Translations under genes and position numbers: made by a program
Part shown: positions 1 to 7,931 of the stretch, piece by piece
Layout: each line of letters begins with the position of its first letter
Numbering within the stretch: position 1 is the first letter of the stretch
Source of the DNA: Bacteroidaceae bacterium
GTDB taxonomy: Bacteria; Bacteroidota; Bacteroidia; Bacteroidales; Bacteroidaceae
DNA: 56,779 nt
Reading direction: 5' to 3'
NCBI GenBank assembly: GCA_017521285.1
Contig: JAFXDG010000004.1
Location: forward strand, 1-56,779
The notes under the pieces: model-generated
Told to the model about the DNA's origin: nothing
What the model saw: the letters and a program-made list of their open reading frames with translations, nothing else
Databases searched by the model: none

Positions 1-1333
1 GAATGCAGCAAAAGTTTTGGAAGACTTGAAGCGTCGTTTTCCCAATGAACCTGAGTATCATCAGGCAGTAGAAGAAGTACTTGGTACTATTGAAGAAGAA
101 TACAACAAACACCCCGAATTTGATAAAGCAAACCTGATTGAACGCCTCTGCATCCCCGACCGTGTATTCCAGTTCCGTGTGACATGGGCTGATGATAAAG
201 GCGAAATCCGCACCAATATGGGTTACCGCGTGCAGCACAACAATGCCATCGGTCCCTACAAAGGCGGTATCCGTTTCCACTCATCTGTAAATCTCGGTAT
301 CTTGAAGTTCCTTGCTTTCGAGCAGACTTTCAAGAACTCACTGACTACCCTGCCTATGGGTGGTGGTAAGGGAGGTTCAGACTTCTCTCCCCGCGGTAAG
401 AGCAACGCTGAGGTAATGCGTTTCTGCCAAGCTTTCATGCTGGAACTTTGGCGTCATGTAGGTCCCGATATGGACATCCCTGCCGGTGATATCGGTGTAG
501 GCGGTCGCGAAGTTGGCTACATGTTCGGTATGTACAAGAAGTTGACCCGCGAATTTACAGGAACATTCACAGGTAAAGGCCGCGAATTTGGTGGTTCACT
601 CATCCGTCCCGAAGCTACCGGTTACGGTAACGTATATTTCTTGATGGAGATGTTGAAGACCAAAGGCATGGACTTGAAGGGCAAGACAGTCCTCATCTCA
701 GGTTCAGGAAACGTGGCTCAGTACACCGCAGAAAAAGTTCTCCAATTGGGTGGTAAGGTACTCACTATGTCAGATTCTGACGGTTATGTGTACGATCCCG
801 ATGGTATCGACCGCGAAAAGCTCGACTACATCATGGAGTTGAAGAACCTCTACCGTGGACGTATCCGCGAATATGCCGAGAAATACAATGTGAAATATGT
901 AGAAGGTGCCAAGCCTTGGGGCGAAAAGGCCGATATCGCTCTGCCTTCAGCCACTCAGAACGAGTTGAACGGTGAACACGCACAGATGTTGGTTGACAAC
1001 GGTGTCATTGCCGTGAGCGAAGGTGCCAACATGCCCTCTACCCCCGAAGCCATCAAGATATTCCAGGATGCCAAGATTCTCTACGCACCGGGTAAGGCTG
1101 CTAACGCCGGTGGTGTGTCAGTATCAGGTCTGGAAATGAGCCAAAACTCTGAGCGTCTCTCATGGAGCAGCGAAGAGGTTGACAACAAACTTCACTACAT
1201 CATGGAGAACATCCACGAAAACTGTGTGAAGTACGGTACCGAAGAAGACGGCTACGTAAACTACGTGAAGGGCGCCAACATCGCCGGTTTCATGAAAGTA
1301 GCTAAGGCTATGATGGCTCAAGGTATTGTGTAA
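1..1333 (+). CDS. gdhA: NADP-type glutamate dehydrogenase, 5' end cut by the window edge
   Basis: Converts 2-oxoglutarate and ammonium to glutamate with a reduced nicotinamide cofactor in the cytoplasm. The frame is open from base 2 and reads N-A-A-K-V-L-E-D, so base 1 is almost certainly the G of the ATG; the TTG at 17 is internal. That gives 444 residues, the usual length of the hexameric Bacteroides enzyme. The substrate-binding lysine segment PMGGGKGGSDF lies near residue 110. The Rossmann motif GSGNVAQ is in the second half, and the NAGGVSVSG segment near the C-terminus is typical of the family. A strong terminator follows the stop, so this is the last gene of its transcript. NADP rather than NAD use is inferred from similarity to the Bacteroides GdhA type. 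Confidence 0.96.
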   Translation, partial: NAAKVLEDLKRRFPNEPEYHQAVEEVLGTIEEEYNKHPEFDKANLIERLCIPDRVFQFRVTWADDKGEIRTNMGYRVQHNNAIGPYKGGIRFHSSVNLGILKFLAFEQTFKNSLTTLPMGGGKGGSDFSPRGKSNAEVMRFCQAFMLELWRHVGPDMDIPAGDIGVGGREVGYMFGMYKKLTREFTGTFTGKGREFGGSLIRPEATGYGNVYFLMEMLKTKGMDLKGKTVLISGSGNVAQYTAEKVLQLGGKVLTMSDSDGYVYDPDGIDREKLDYIMELKNLYRGRIREYAEKYNVKYVEGAKPWGEKADIALPSATQNELNGEHAQMLVDNGVIAVSEGANMPSTPEAIKIFQDAKILYAPGKAANAGGVSVSGLEMSQNSERLSWSSEEVDNKLHYIMENIHENCVKYGTEEDGYVNYVKGANIAGFMKVAKAMMAQGIV

Positions 1334-1370
1334 GACTCCTTTTTTTACACCATAGTGATTTAATTGTGAA

Positions 1371-1410
1371 CCTGCGCTTCTCTGTGAAAGAGAGGCGCAG
1401 GTGTTTTTTA
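1371..1410 (+). terminator. Rho-independent terminator of gdhA
   Basis: A 13-bp GC-rich stem (CCTGCGCTTCTCT pairing with AGAGAGGCGCAGG, one G-T pair) with a four-base loop is followed by a run of six T. It lies 38 bases after the gdhA stop codon. Confidence 0.9.
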
Positions 1411-1753
1411 TGAAAGTGGTTTAGCTACAAATGACGAGCTACCGGCGACTAATAGGGTATCATATATAGCCGTTTGAATTATTAACTCGGTTCGGGAACG
1501 GAGTTAACAGTTTAGAAGAATAGTATTCGTAGTGATGAAAGAATGCTATTCTTTCGACAATGTCACTGCATTCTTTCCTGCAATATAACTTAAATGGCAA
1601 AGTATCTTAAGATGCGGACGATGGGCATGAAAGATTCAAATCTTCAGCGCTCATCGTCCGTATCTTTCGACGTGAATGAATATACGATTGAAACGTACAA
1701 TATAGAGGATTCTCAGGCATACTATATAGTTTCAAGGCGCAAACTATATAGTG
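1411..1753. other. Non-coding spacer with several hairpins
   Basis: I see no convincing gene between gdhA and the convergent operon. The spacer holds three dyads: a near-perfect palindrome at 1482-1507 (TTAACTC...GAGTTAA), a hairpin at 1516-1553 (AAGAATAGTATTC against GAATGCTATTCTT) and a 15-bp inverted repeat at 1609-1623/1652-1666 with a smaller hairpin inside. ACTATATAG recurs at about 1720 and 1742. The 68-codon reading frame at 1594 is made largely of the inverted repeat and is probably not a gene. Confidence 0.6.
1609..1666. repeat. 15-bp inverted repeat forming a long hairpin
   Basis: AAGATGCGGACGATG (1609-1623) pairs with CATCGTCCGTATCTT (1652-1666) with one mismatch, and AAGATT/AATCTT pairs inside the loop. 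The left side begins with AAAGTATCTTAAGAT (1599-1613), which matches 14 of 15 bases of the arm of the hairpin at 50070. The two may belong to one repeat family. Confidence 0.65.
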
Positions 1754-3049
1754 TCACTTCACCACCAACGTTCCACCCGTGCGGTTTTCGGTTCCTTTGA
1801 CGACGAGGGGGGTGGCGTCGGTGCTTGTTACGGTAAGGGTTATGTCACCGGCTGTTTGGGTGAGGTCGCGGTCGGCACGGATACCTACGCAATCAGTAGC
1901 GTCGGCCGCATAGGTTTTACCGCTGATGTTCATGTTGACATTTGTACCACGGAAGTAGAGGAATCCACCATTGAGGACAGTGTCGGTAGTCTTGCTGCAA
2001 CGCTTGGCACGGATGCCTTTGGTGCCATCAGCTTTGACGTCCATGCTGATGTTTCCACCATCGAAATAGGCAGCATAGTTGGCGCGAATGCCTTCGCTGA
2101 GGGGGCCGTTGACGGTGATGTTCACATCGCCTCCAGTCATATAGATGACGCTGTCACACTTCAAACCCGTACCATCCGAGGCGGTCACATTGAGATTGAG
2201 TACACCACCTTTGATAATCATACAACCGTAGTCGTCGGCATCGATGCAGTCACTACCGGCATTGTTTACGGTGATGACACCACCATTTATCTGGAAGTGG
2301 CTGTTATCGTCGTTCTTCTTTCCTTTACCGCAATGAATGCCGTCGCTGACTGCTCCCAAGATATTTACAGAACCTGTTGACTTCTTGAACTGCAAGTACT
2401 CTTTCGCACAGATGGCGTGCTTGGTATTACCCGTGACATTCAAGGTGCCACCACCTTCAAACTCGGGATGTCCTTCGGTGTAAAAAGCACCCTTATGTGT
2501 ACCTCCCTTACCATCGGCCAAGGTGTTGACCGTACCTTCTTTCAGTATGACACCAATACGCTTACCACATTCCACATCGATAGCGGGACCATTAGGATTG
2601 GTCAAGGTAAGACCTGCCAATTCTACGGACAGTTTATACTCGCCATTGATGACCAGCGAACCATTAGTGGAAGTTCCCGAAACAGAGTAGAGATACTCTT
2701 CTGACGTAGTTGTCGAGGTCAGTGCCACATTGGCTCCTTGAATTTTATAGGTCACTCCCTTCACTCCTACTCCCACATTGACTGTGGCCGAAGCGCCATC
2801 GAAACGGATGTCCACACGTGGGAATTGGGGCTCGGCAAAGGTGATGGAGTCAATATCATCCAATTCATACGTATCGAGGTCACCGATGCTCAGTTCCAAT
2901 CCATCGGCAGAAAAGACTATATCGTCGGTAGAACGCACCTCGTGAACATCGTAACGGAAGCCTTCACATACATATATACGCTGTTGGGCAACAGCTTGTG
3001 TGGCGAAAAGTATGCCAAACGAAATAATAGAAAGTATCAGTTTTTTCAT
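1754..3049 (-). CDS. Secreted beta-helix carbohydrate/polyanion-binding protein (Cthe_2159/DUF4353 type)
   Basis: A 431-residue exported protein with an N-terminal signal peptide (cleavage near ATQAVAQ). Residues about 25-75 form a short module ending DIDSITF that resembles the N-terminus of the protein encoded just upstream. From about residue 85 the sequence is a right-handed beta-helix of the Cthe_2159 family, with repeated turns such as NVTGNTKHAICAKE, GSDCIDADDYG and SEGIRANYAAY. Aspartate- and glycine-rich turns suggest calcium sites. The Clostridium thermocellum prototype binds cellulose and acidic sugars. It is the last gene of a five-gene operon, nine bases after the previous stop. 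The natural ligand is unknown; a cell-surface role is inferred from the export signal and the neighbours. Confidence 0.8.
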   Translation of the reverse strand: MKKLILSIISFGILFATQAVAQQRIYVCEGFRYDVHEVRSTDDIVFSADGLELSIGDLDTYELDDIDSITFAEPQFPRVDIRFDGASATVNVGVGVKGVTYKIQGANVALTSTTTSEEYLYSVSGTSTNGSLVINGEYKLSVELAGLTLTNPNGPAIDVECGKRIGVILKEGTVNTLADGKGGTHKGAFYTEGHPEFEGGGTLNVTGNTKHAICAKEYLQFKKSTGSVNILGAVSDGIHCGKGKKNDDNSHFQINGGVITVNNAGSDCIDADDYGCMIIKGGVLNLNVTASDGTGLKCDSVIYMTGGDVNITVNGPLSEGIRANYAAYFDGGNISMDVKADGTKGIRAKRCSKTTDTVLNGGFLYFRGTNVNMNISGKTYAADATDCVGIRADRDLTQTAGDITLTVTSTDATPLVVKGTENRTGGTLVVK

Positions 3050-3058
3050 ACAGCCGAA

Positions 3059-3517
3059 TTACTTTTTAATGGTTTTGAAGACTTTTCCGCCAACGTTCAC
3101 AATATAAAGTCCTGAGGGTTGGTTACGAAGGTCAACTATGCCTCCCACCAATGCTTGACGCACGACAGGTGTGCCGGCCACATTATAAATAGTGACAGGT
3201 GTACCGTCCGTTGCCTGAATACGCAAGAATCCTCCCTCCCAAGTGCAAGGCAACGCATTTTTTACCTCCCCAACACCCTCAACAGAAGGCGTACTGATGT
3301 ACATGCGCTTGACAGTAGCGATAGGAGCATAAGCCGTTGTACCATCTTTCTTGGTCAAGACCACCTGACCATCTTGAAAGGTCATCTTCTGTAACGTGGG
3401 GACACTCCACACAAGAGTTTCACCCGCATTGGGTTGGATGTAAAGATGATTGTCCTCAGCCAATAGAGCTGTATTGACAGAGGCCAACATTATCGAGAAT
3501 AGTAGAATCTTTTTCAT
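3059..3517 (-). CDS. Small secreted protein with a C-terminal sorting-domain-like end
   Basis: About 152 residues, starting at the ATG at 3517 (the in-frame GTG at 3520 is one codon earlier). A signal peptide ends near ALLAED. Residues about 25-75 carry the pattern KMTFQDGQ...DGTTAYAPIATVKRMYIS, a beta module also found at the start of the next protein. The C-terminal 70 residues read VTIYNVAGTPVVRQ...LRNQPSGLYIVNVGG and end in lysines. This resembles the type A C-terminal domain of proteins sorted by the type IX secretion system. Such domains also occur in Bacteroides that lack a full type IX system, so I infer export but not the route. It is the fourth gene of the VTC operon. Confidence 0.65.
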   Translation of the reverse strand: MKKILLFSIMLASVNTALLAEDNHLYIQPNAGETLVWSVPTLQKMTFQDGQVVLTKKDGTTAYAPIATVKRMYISTPSVEGVGEVKNALPCTWEGGFLRIQATDGTPVTIYNVAGTPVVRQALVGGIVDLRNQPSGLYIVNVGGKVFKTIKK

Positions 3518-3532
3518 CACAATTCGTTTTAT

Positions 3533-4384
3533 TTAAAATTTGATTTTGTATCCCAATCCCAGCATGTGGCCATTGGGTTCATCATCGTCATCCTCCGTTT
3601 GGAAACGGTAGTAGAGGGTCAACTTATGTTTCTTCTGGATGGTATAGTCAGCTCCCACGGTGTATTTCCATTTGTTGGCCGTATAATTGAGCCCACATCC
3701 GTAGTCAACAGCAGCAAAGGGATTGAGGGGAATGCCCTTGACATTGTACTCTACCGTGAACTTTGAACGAAGCACAAAACGATCTTTGGGGTCAACAGAC
3801 TTCAAATCCCTCTTTACTTTATAGTCGCCCGCCACATCATCATCTTCATCATAACGATACTCCAATTGATTGATGGAGTCTTCGCGACAATAGTGATTGT
3901 ACTGCACGGTCTCCTTCAATTGGAATGACCAACGTTTGTTTGGTGAATACTCAGCAGAAAGGCCAAGTGAAGTACGGTGACGATTACGCCAATAGCGCTC
4001 GTTGACATTGTATTCATCGATACTGATAGTCCCCAAATTCGGATCATCCCAATCAACGGCTTCAACAGTTTTTTTATACTTCGTCTCCTCCATCTTCTGA
4101 TTCCACATGTATTCGTAGCCTCCGCTAACCTTCATGTCGAACTTCTTGGTATTAAAGAACTTGTAAGAAAGTTCAGCGCCAAGTACGTATCGTTCGATGC
4201 GCTGGGAGTTTTCCTGTGTACGCAAGTCTCCTTCCACACTGATTTCCAAGTCGGGAAGCAATTCTTTCTCGGCTCCAAGCGAGATATCCAACCCAAAGTC
4301 ATCATCGATATCAAAGTTCTGCGCCGTGGCCACCACTACGGTTGAGACCATAAAGCCAGCAACCAATAATATTCTTTTCATCAT
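3533..4384 (-). CDS. DUF2490-family outer-membrane beta-barrel protein
   Basis: 283 residues with a signal peptide (MMKRILLVAGFMVSTVVVATAQ). After it come alternating beta-strand segments with aromatic ends, such as YVLGAELSYKFF, RTSLGLSAEYSP and KHKLTLYYRFQTEDDDDE, and the last residues are LGLGYKIKF, a typical outer-membrane barrel C-terminus. DUF2490 proteins are predicted barrels of unknown cargo. Acidic loops (EDDDD) would sit outside or in the periplasm. Third gene of the operon, 14 bases after DUF4956. In this context it may provide the outer-membrane part of a surface system, which is inference only. Confidence 0.75.
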   Translation of the reverse strand: MMKRILLVAGFMVSTVVVATAQNFDIDDDFGLDISLGAEKELLPDLEISVEGDLRTQENSQRIERYVLGAELSYKFFNTKKFDMKVSGGYEYMWNQKMEETKYKKTVEAVDWDDPNLGTISIDEYNVNERYWRNRHRTSLGLSAEYSPNKRWSFQLKETVQYNHYCREDSINQLEYRYDEDDDVAGDYKVKRDLKSVDPKDRFVLRSKFTVEYNVKGIPLNPFAAVDYGCGLNYTANKWKYTVGADYTIQKKHKLTLYYRFQTEDDDDEPNGHMLGLGYKIKF

Positions 4385-4398
4385 AACGTATTACGTTC

Positions 4399-5055
4399 TT
4401 ATTTTCCCGGCTTCGGGAAGTTAAAAATGTTGTTGATAGAGTTTCCCCTCTCGCCTTCATAGAAGACCTTTACCATGGCAATATCTTTCAAGAAATCCAC
4501 GGCACCCACTTCGAAGCGGATGATAGGAATACCTAAGCGCTTTTCCAGATCGGCCTTCATCTCGTCATAGTGTTCGGGAGTTATCAAATCTATGCGATCG
4601 TATTTGACCAACTTTTCCGACACGTGCTTGATCCAAGGAATGTCCTCGAACAACCAAATGAAGCAGACAAAAAGGCAGTTGGTCAGAAGCAGTTCGGCGT
4701 AGGTCAACGTAACAGCCAAGGCATTGATGACCGACACGGCAATGAGGATGAACAGATAGGTCATCTCACGCACGGGCATCTGCTCTGTCCTGTAACGGAT
4801 GATACCGAAGATGGCAAAAAGTCCCAAAGCAAAACCGACCTTAATCTTCACACTTCCCAACAAGAATATCATAAAGAATATACTCAAGCTGATGAGAGCG
4901 AAGGTAAAGTAATAGTCTCGTCGTTTGCTTTTGGGATAATACAGTTTGTGAATGATGAATCCACAGAAAATCAGGTTGATGGCAAGGTGTAGCAACAATT
5001 GCCCCATGCTGGCAGCATCGACCATCGGTGTGTCAAAGAGTTCAAGTTCTTCCAT
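4399..5055 (-). CDS. DUF4956 inner-membrane protein
   Basis: 218 residues with about four hydrophobic segments in the first 140 residues (around LLLHLAINLIFCGFII, YYFTFALISLSIFFMIFLL, VGFALGLFAIFGII and YLFILIAVSVINALAVTL). A soluble C-terminal part of about 75 residues follows. The motif GIIRYRTEQMPVREMTYLF between helices is the conserved core of DUF4956. The family is commonly found beside VTC-domain proteins, as here (31 bases from the VTC stop). The membrane protein may anchor or gate the polymerase product, but no activity has been shown that I know of. Second gene of the five-gene operon. Confidence 0.82.
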   Translation of the reverse strand: MEELELFDTPMVDAASMGQLLLHLAINLIFCGFIIHKLYYPKSKRRDYYFTFALISLSIFFMIFLLGSVKIKVGFALGLFAIFGIIRYRTEQMPVREMTYLFILIAVSVINALAVTLTYAELLLTNCLFVCFIWLFEDIPWIKHVSEKLVKYDRIDLITPEHYDEMKADLEKRLGIPIIRFEVGAVDFLKDIAMVKVFYEGERGNSINNIFNFPKPGK

Positions 5056-5086
5056 GATAACTATTCTTTTAATTATTAATTCTGAA

Positions 5087-5857
5087 TTATAAGTTTTGAA
5101 TTATAAAGGGTGCATCGTAATCAACACGACACATTTTACTAATCATCCGCAAGCGGGGTTTGAAGCAGTTTTTCTTCAATTCACTGTCAGTTAATGCCAT
5201 ACCCATGCAATATTTGCTGAATCCTGAAGGTTGGATGCGCAACTCCCTCAGCAACTCCAGAATGGGAGAATAGGTCAGTCCGTCGCGCTTCAGCTCGATG
5301 ATGACCAATCCGTCGAGACTGCATACCGTGTCGGTCGTAAAATTGTGGAAACGCAGATTAGTGTCGATAGTCAGGCGCTCAGTCATGTTGCGGTTGACCA
5401 GTGTGATGCGGGTAAAACGGTTTTCAATTCTGTCCCTCAGTCTGTCTGGCGCATAGTGCAGGTGCGAAGCGATGAAGTCGGTGTGGTTGTCCTTTTCACC
5501 CACAGTACATTCCACCCGCTTCTTAGCAGTGCGGCCTTTGTTGTTCTTGTTCTTCACCTCCAGGAAAGATACGCCCGAATGTTCGTAGGCACGGATGCGG
5601 ATTTTTTGTCGCGTTTTCCGTCCGCGCAAGTGCTCCAGATACATGTCGCACCGTTCGGTGTCGTAGTACAGTGTGTAGTAGGGCATGTTGCGCCGGCCAT
5701 CAATCTCCTGCACCCAATATTGCTCGCGTGCCATCTCCAGCAAGCGGACGAGTTTAGGTAACGTTGTCACATACTTCGTGTCAATGCGATTCATCAATCG
5801 CACTGCTTTCATCTGCTCCAACGATACGGGTGTATAAGACTGCAACGTTTTTTCCAT
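5087..5857 (-). CDS. VTC-domain protein, predicted polyphosphate polymerase
   Basis: 256 residues from the ATG at 5857; the TTG two codons before is less likely because the predicted -10-type box ends just upstream. The VTC triphosphate-tunnel fold is recognised by RIDTKYV (residues 24-30), the basic strand KTRQKIRIRAYE (about 81-92), FLEVKNKNNKGRTAKKR (about 98-114), the strand RLTIDTNLRF and VIIELKRDG, ending in KYCMGMAL. These basic and acidic residues line the tunnel that makes polyphosphate from ATP in yeast Vtc4. There is no SPX domain. It heads the operon with DUF4956. A true polymerase activity is inferred from the family, and the bacterial members may use another phosphate substrate. 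Confidence 0.82.
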   Translation of the reverse strand: MEKTLQSYTPVSLEQMKAVRLMNRIDTKYVTTLPKLVRLLEMAREQYWVQEIDGRRNMPYYTLYYDTERCDMYLEHLRGRKTRQKIRIRAYEHSGVSFLEVKNKNNKGRTAKKRVECTVGEKDNHTDFIASHLHYAPDRLRDRIENRFTRITLVNRNMTERLTIDTNLRFHNFTTDTVCSLDGLVIIELKRDGLTYSPILELLRELRIQPSGFSKYCMGMALTDSELKKNCFKPRLRMISKMCRVDYDAPFIIQNL

Positions 5858-5863
5858 GGTAGG

Positions 5864-5871
5864 CAAAAATA
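5864..5871 (-). promoter_or_regulatory. -7 box of the VTC operon promoter
   Basis: Read on the minus strand the sequence is TATTTTTG, matching TAnnTTTG, seven bases before the VTC ATG. A transcript starting there would have almost no leader. The -33 TTTG is not at the ideal distance, so the call is tentative. Confidence 0.45.
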
Positions 5872-5988
5872 TTTTTTCAGGTTACAAAGAAAAAGAAAAA
5901 AGATTGAATAAAGAAATTTATTCAGCAAATATTCAATCTCTGCCTATCAAATAGACGAATAATGAATAAAAAGAGACATTTTCCGTCC

Positions 5989-7818
5989 CTATTTCCACAC
6001 TTTCATCTGACAATTGTGGCAATCGAACTCCAAACGGAAACGACGTCCGTCAGCAGAAACTATATAATAAGGTTCGCGGAAAGGCGACGGTTTGCGATGG
6101 TGCACCGGACACCACCCCATACTGTAGCGCAAACAATGACGACAGGTCATCACCACCTGTTCGCCCACTGGCTTTACGGTCTCGAAAGCCGGTTGGATGT
6201 CAGTCACCCCATGCGCACGGTAAAAGGTTTCGGCTTCGCGATTCATCACATTGCCCATATAGGTCAAGCGGGTTGTGGGGAAAGGATGACTCTCCTTCCC
6301 TACCCCTACGGGCAGACGGCGGTGATTGATGCGGCGGGCACTGAGGAGCAGCTCTACCACCCGACGACGCCATTCGGCCACCACCGATGAGGGGATGAAC
6401 CAATTGTCCATCCACTCCACTTTCAAGTCCGTCAATTCAAACGGAGTGTTTCCCAATTTCCCTAATTGGGTGCGCAAGTTCTCTGCTTGCGGTGTGCGGG
6501 CCGTCTCCTTCTTATACTCTACAGCTATGCTCACGCTGGTGTCATCCTCATCCGTCAGTGTCAGCGAAAAGCCAAAGGGAGTTTCACCCAACAAAGCCTC
6601 CACCCGAATGCGACGTTCGGCCGATTTGCGCGAAAGCAGTTGTTCAAATTTCTGGTCAAAGTTACGGTATATCTTCGTGCGGGGCATCAGGCGAGGCGGC
6701 ATCTCCTGAGGGAAAAGGCGGTTTCCATCCACCCGATTGACGCGGAAGCCCTGCAAACGTCCCACATTATCAATATAGCAAAGGCCATCACCATTGCTGA
6801 AGGGCTTCACACCAGCTACGGTGAAGCTGTTTCCGCGCACCTCCTTCACAGTGCCCATCTCCTCACCCAACGATTTGGGCGTATCAAAAGAAAAGATGTC
6901 AGGTGTGCGTCCCTCCAGGAAGTAGTGGGTGAATCCCCGATTAAAACTCTTGTCGAGTTGGGGATTAAAATCGAGCGTCACTCTGCCCGACGAAGCCCGA
7001 CGATACTCCTTCCGACGCTTGATGACACTGTCGAGCTGGCGACGATAATAGGCCACCACATTCTTCACATAGGTCACATCCTTCAACCTTCCCTCAATCT
7101 TCAGCGACGAGGCACCGGCATCCAGCAACTGCTCCAGACGGTCGCTCTGATTCAAGTCCTTCAATGAAAGTAAATGTTTGTCGCGGGCAATCAACCGTCC
7201 GTCAGCATCTTCCATATTGAATGCCAAACGGCAGAATTGGGCACACTCTCCCCGGTTGGCACTACGCCCGTAGCAAGCTTCGGACACGTAGCATTGGCCA
7301 CTATAGCTCACACAAAGAGCGCCGTGCACAAACACCTCCAACGGTGTCTGAGGCACAGATTGATGAATTTTGGAGATTTCTTCAAGCGACAATTCGCGTG
7401 CAAGCACCACTTGCGTAAAGCCCGCCTCAGAGAGGAACTTCACCTTCTCCACCGTTCGGTTGTCCATCTGCGTGCTGGCATGAAGGGCAATGGGCGGCAA
7501 GTTCATGCGAGTGATGGCCATGTCCTGCACAATCAGTGCATCCACACCAGCCTCGTAGAGTTGCCATATCATCTGCTCCGTCTCAGCCAACTCCTCATCG
7601 CGCAGGATGGTGTTCACCGTCACATAGACGCGGGCATGATAAAGGTGGGCATAGTCGGCCAGTGTCCGTATATCATTCACCGAGTTTCCTGCCGATGCAC
7701 GGGCACCGAATCGGGGCGCACCAATGTACACAGCATCAGCACCGTGGTCAATAGCCGCGATGCCGCACTCCAAATTCTTCGCAGGAGCAAGCAGTTCGAT
7801 AGGACGTTGGTGAAGCAT
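5989..7818 (-). CDS. U32-family protein, RlhA-like 23S rRNA hydroxylase or related
   Basis: 609 residues. The family signature EVFVHGALCVSYSGQC spans residues 161-176, and Cys169, Cys176, Cys182, Cys192 and Cys196 are available for an iron-sulphur cluster. U32 members once called collagenases include RlhA, TrhP and UbiU/V, which hydroxylate RNA or quinones using prephenate-derived or oxygen-independent chemistry. The length and C-terminal extension are closest to RlhA (about 650 residues in E. coli). The last 70 residues contain CRHC, a further cysteine and CHNC, a zinc-ribbon-like set. It follows metA in the same direction across a 113-base spacer that holds a paired palindrome. The exact substrate cannot be told from sequence. 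Confidence 0.8.
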   Translation of the reverse strand: MLHQRPIELLAPAKNLECGIAAIDHGADAVYIGAPRFGARASAGNSVNDIRTLADYAHLYHARVYVTVNTILRDEELAETEQMIWQLYEAGVDALIVQDMAITRMNLPPIALHASTQMDNRTVEKVKFLSEAGFTQVVLARELSLEEISKIHQSVPQTPLEVFVHGALCVSYSGQCYVSEACYGRSANRGECAQFCRLAFNMEDADGRLIARDKHLLSLKDLNQSDRLEQLLDAGASSLKIEGRLKDVTYVKNVVAYYRRQLDSVIKRRKEYRRASSGRVTLDFNPQLDKSFNRGFTHYFLEGRTPDIFSFDTPKSLGEEMGTVKEVRGNSFTVAGVKPFSNGDGLCYIDNVGRLQGFRVNRVDGNRLFPQEMPPRLMPRTKIYRNFDQKFEQLLSRKSAERRIRVEALLGETPFGFSLTLTDEDDTSVSIAVEYKKETARTPQAENLRTQLGKLGNTPFELTDLKVEWMDNWFIPSSVVAEWRRRVVELLLSARRINHRRLPVGVGKESHPFPTTRLTYMGNVMNREAETFYRAHGVTDIQPAFETVKPVGEQVVMTCRHCLRYSMGWCPVHHRKPSPFREPYYIVSADGRRFRLEFDCHNCQMKVWK

Positions 7819-7827
7819 ATCATTCCG

Positions 7828-7921
7828 ACCCCATCCCTTACCTCCCCCTGAATGGGAAGGAGTAAAATGCCATTCGAAACATTCTACTCCCCTCCATACA
7901 GGGAGGGGTAAGGGGGAGGGT
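7828..7921. repeat. REPIN-like paired GC-rich palindromes between metA and the U32 gene
   Basis: Two inverted copies of a roughly 35-base palindrome (left 7828-7863, right 7886-7921, the right one containing CTCCCCTCC and GGGAGGGGTAAGG) face each other across a short spacer. The same module recurs at 35405 and 36542 and, as single copies, near 26361 and 28981. Confidence 0.75.
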
Positions 7922-7931
7922 CCCTTTCTCT

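Noticed and set aside
1594-1800. 68-codon frame after gdhA
   Set aside because: Made mostly of an inverted repeat and overlaps the end of the beta-helix gene.
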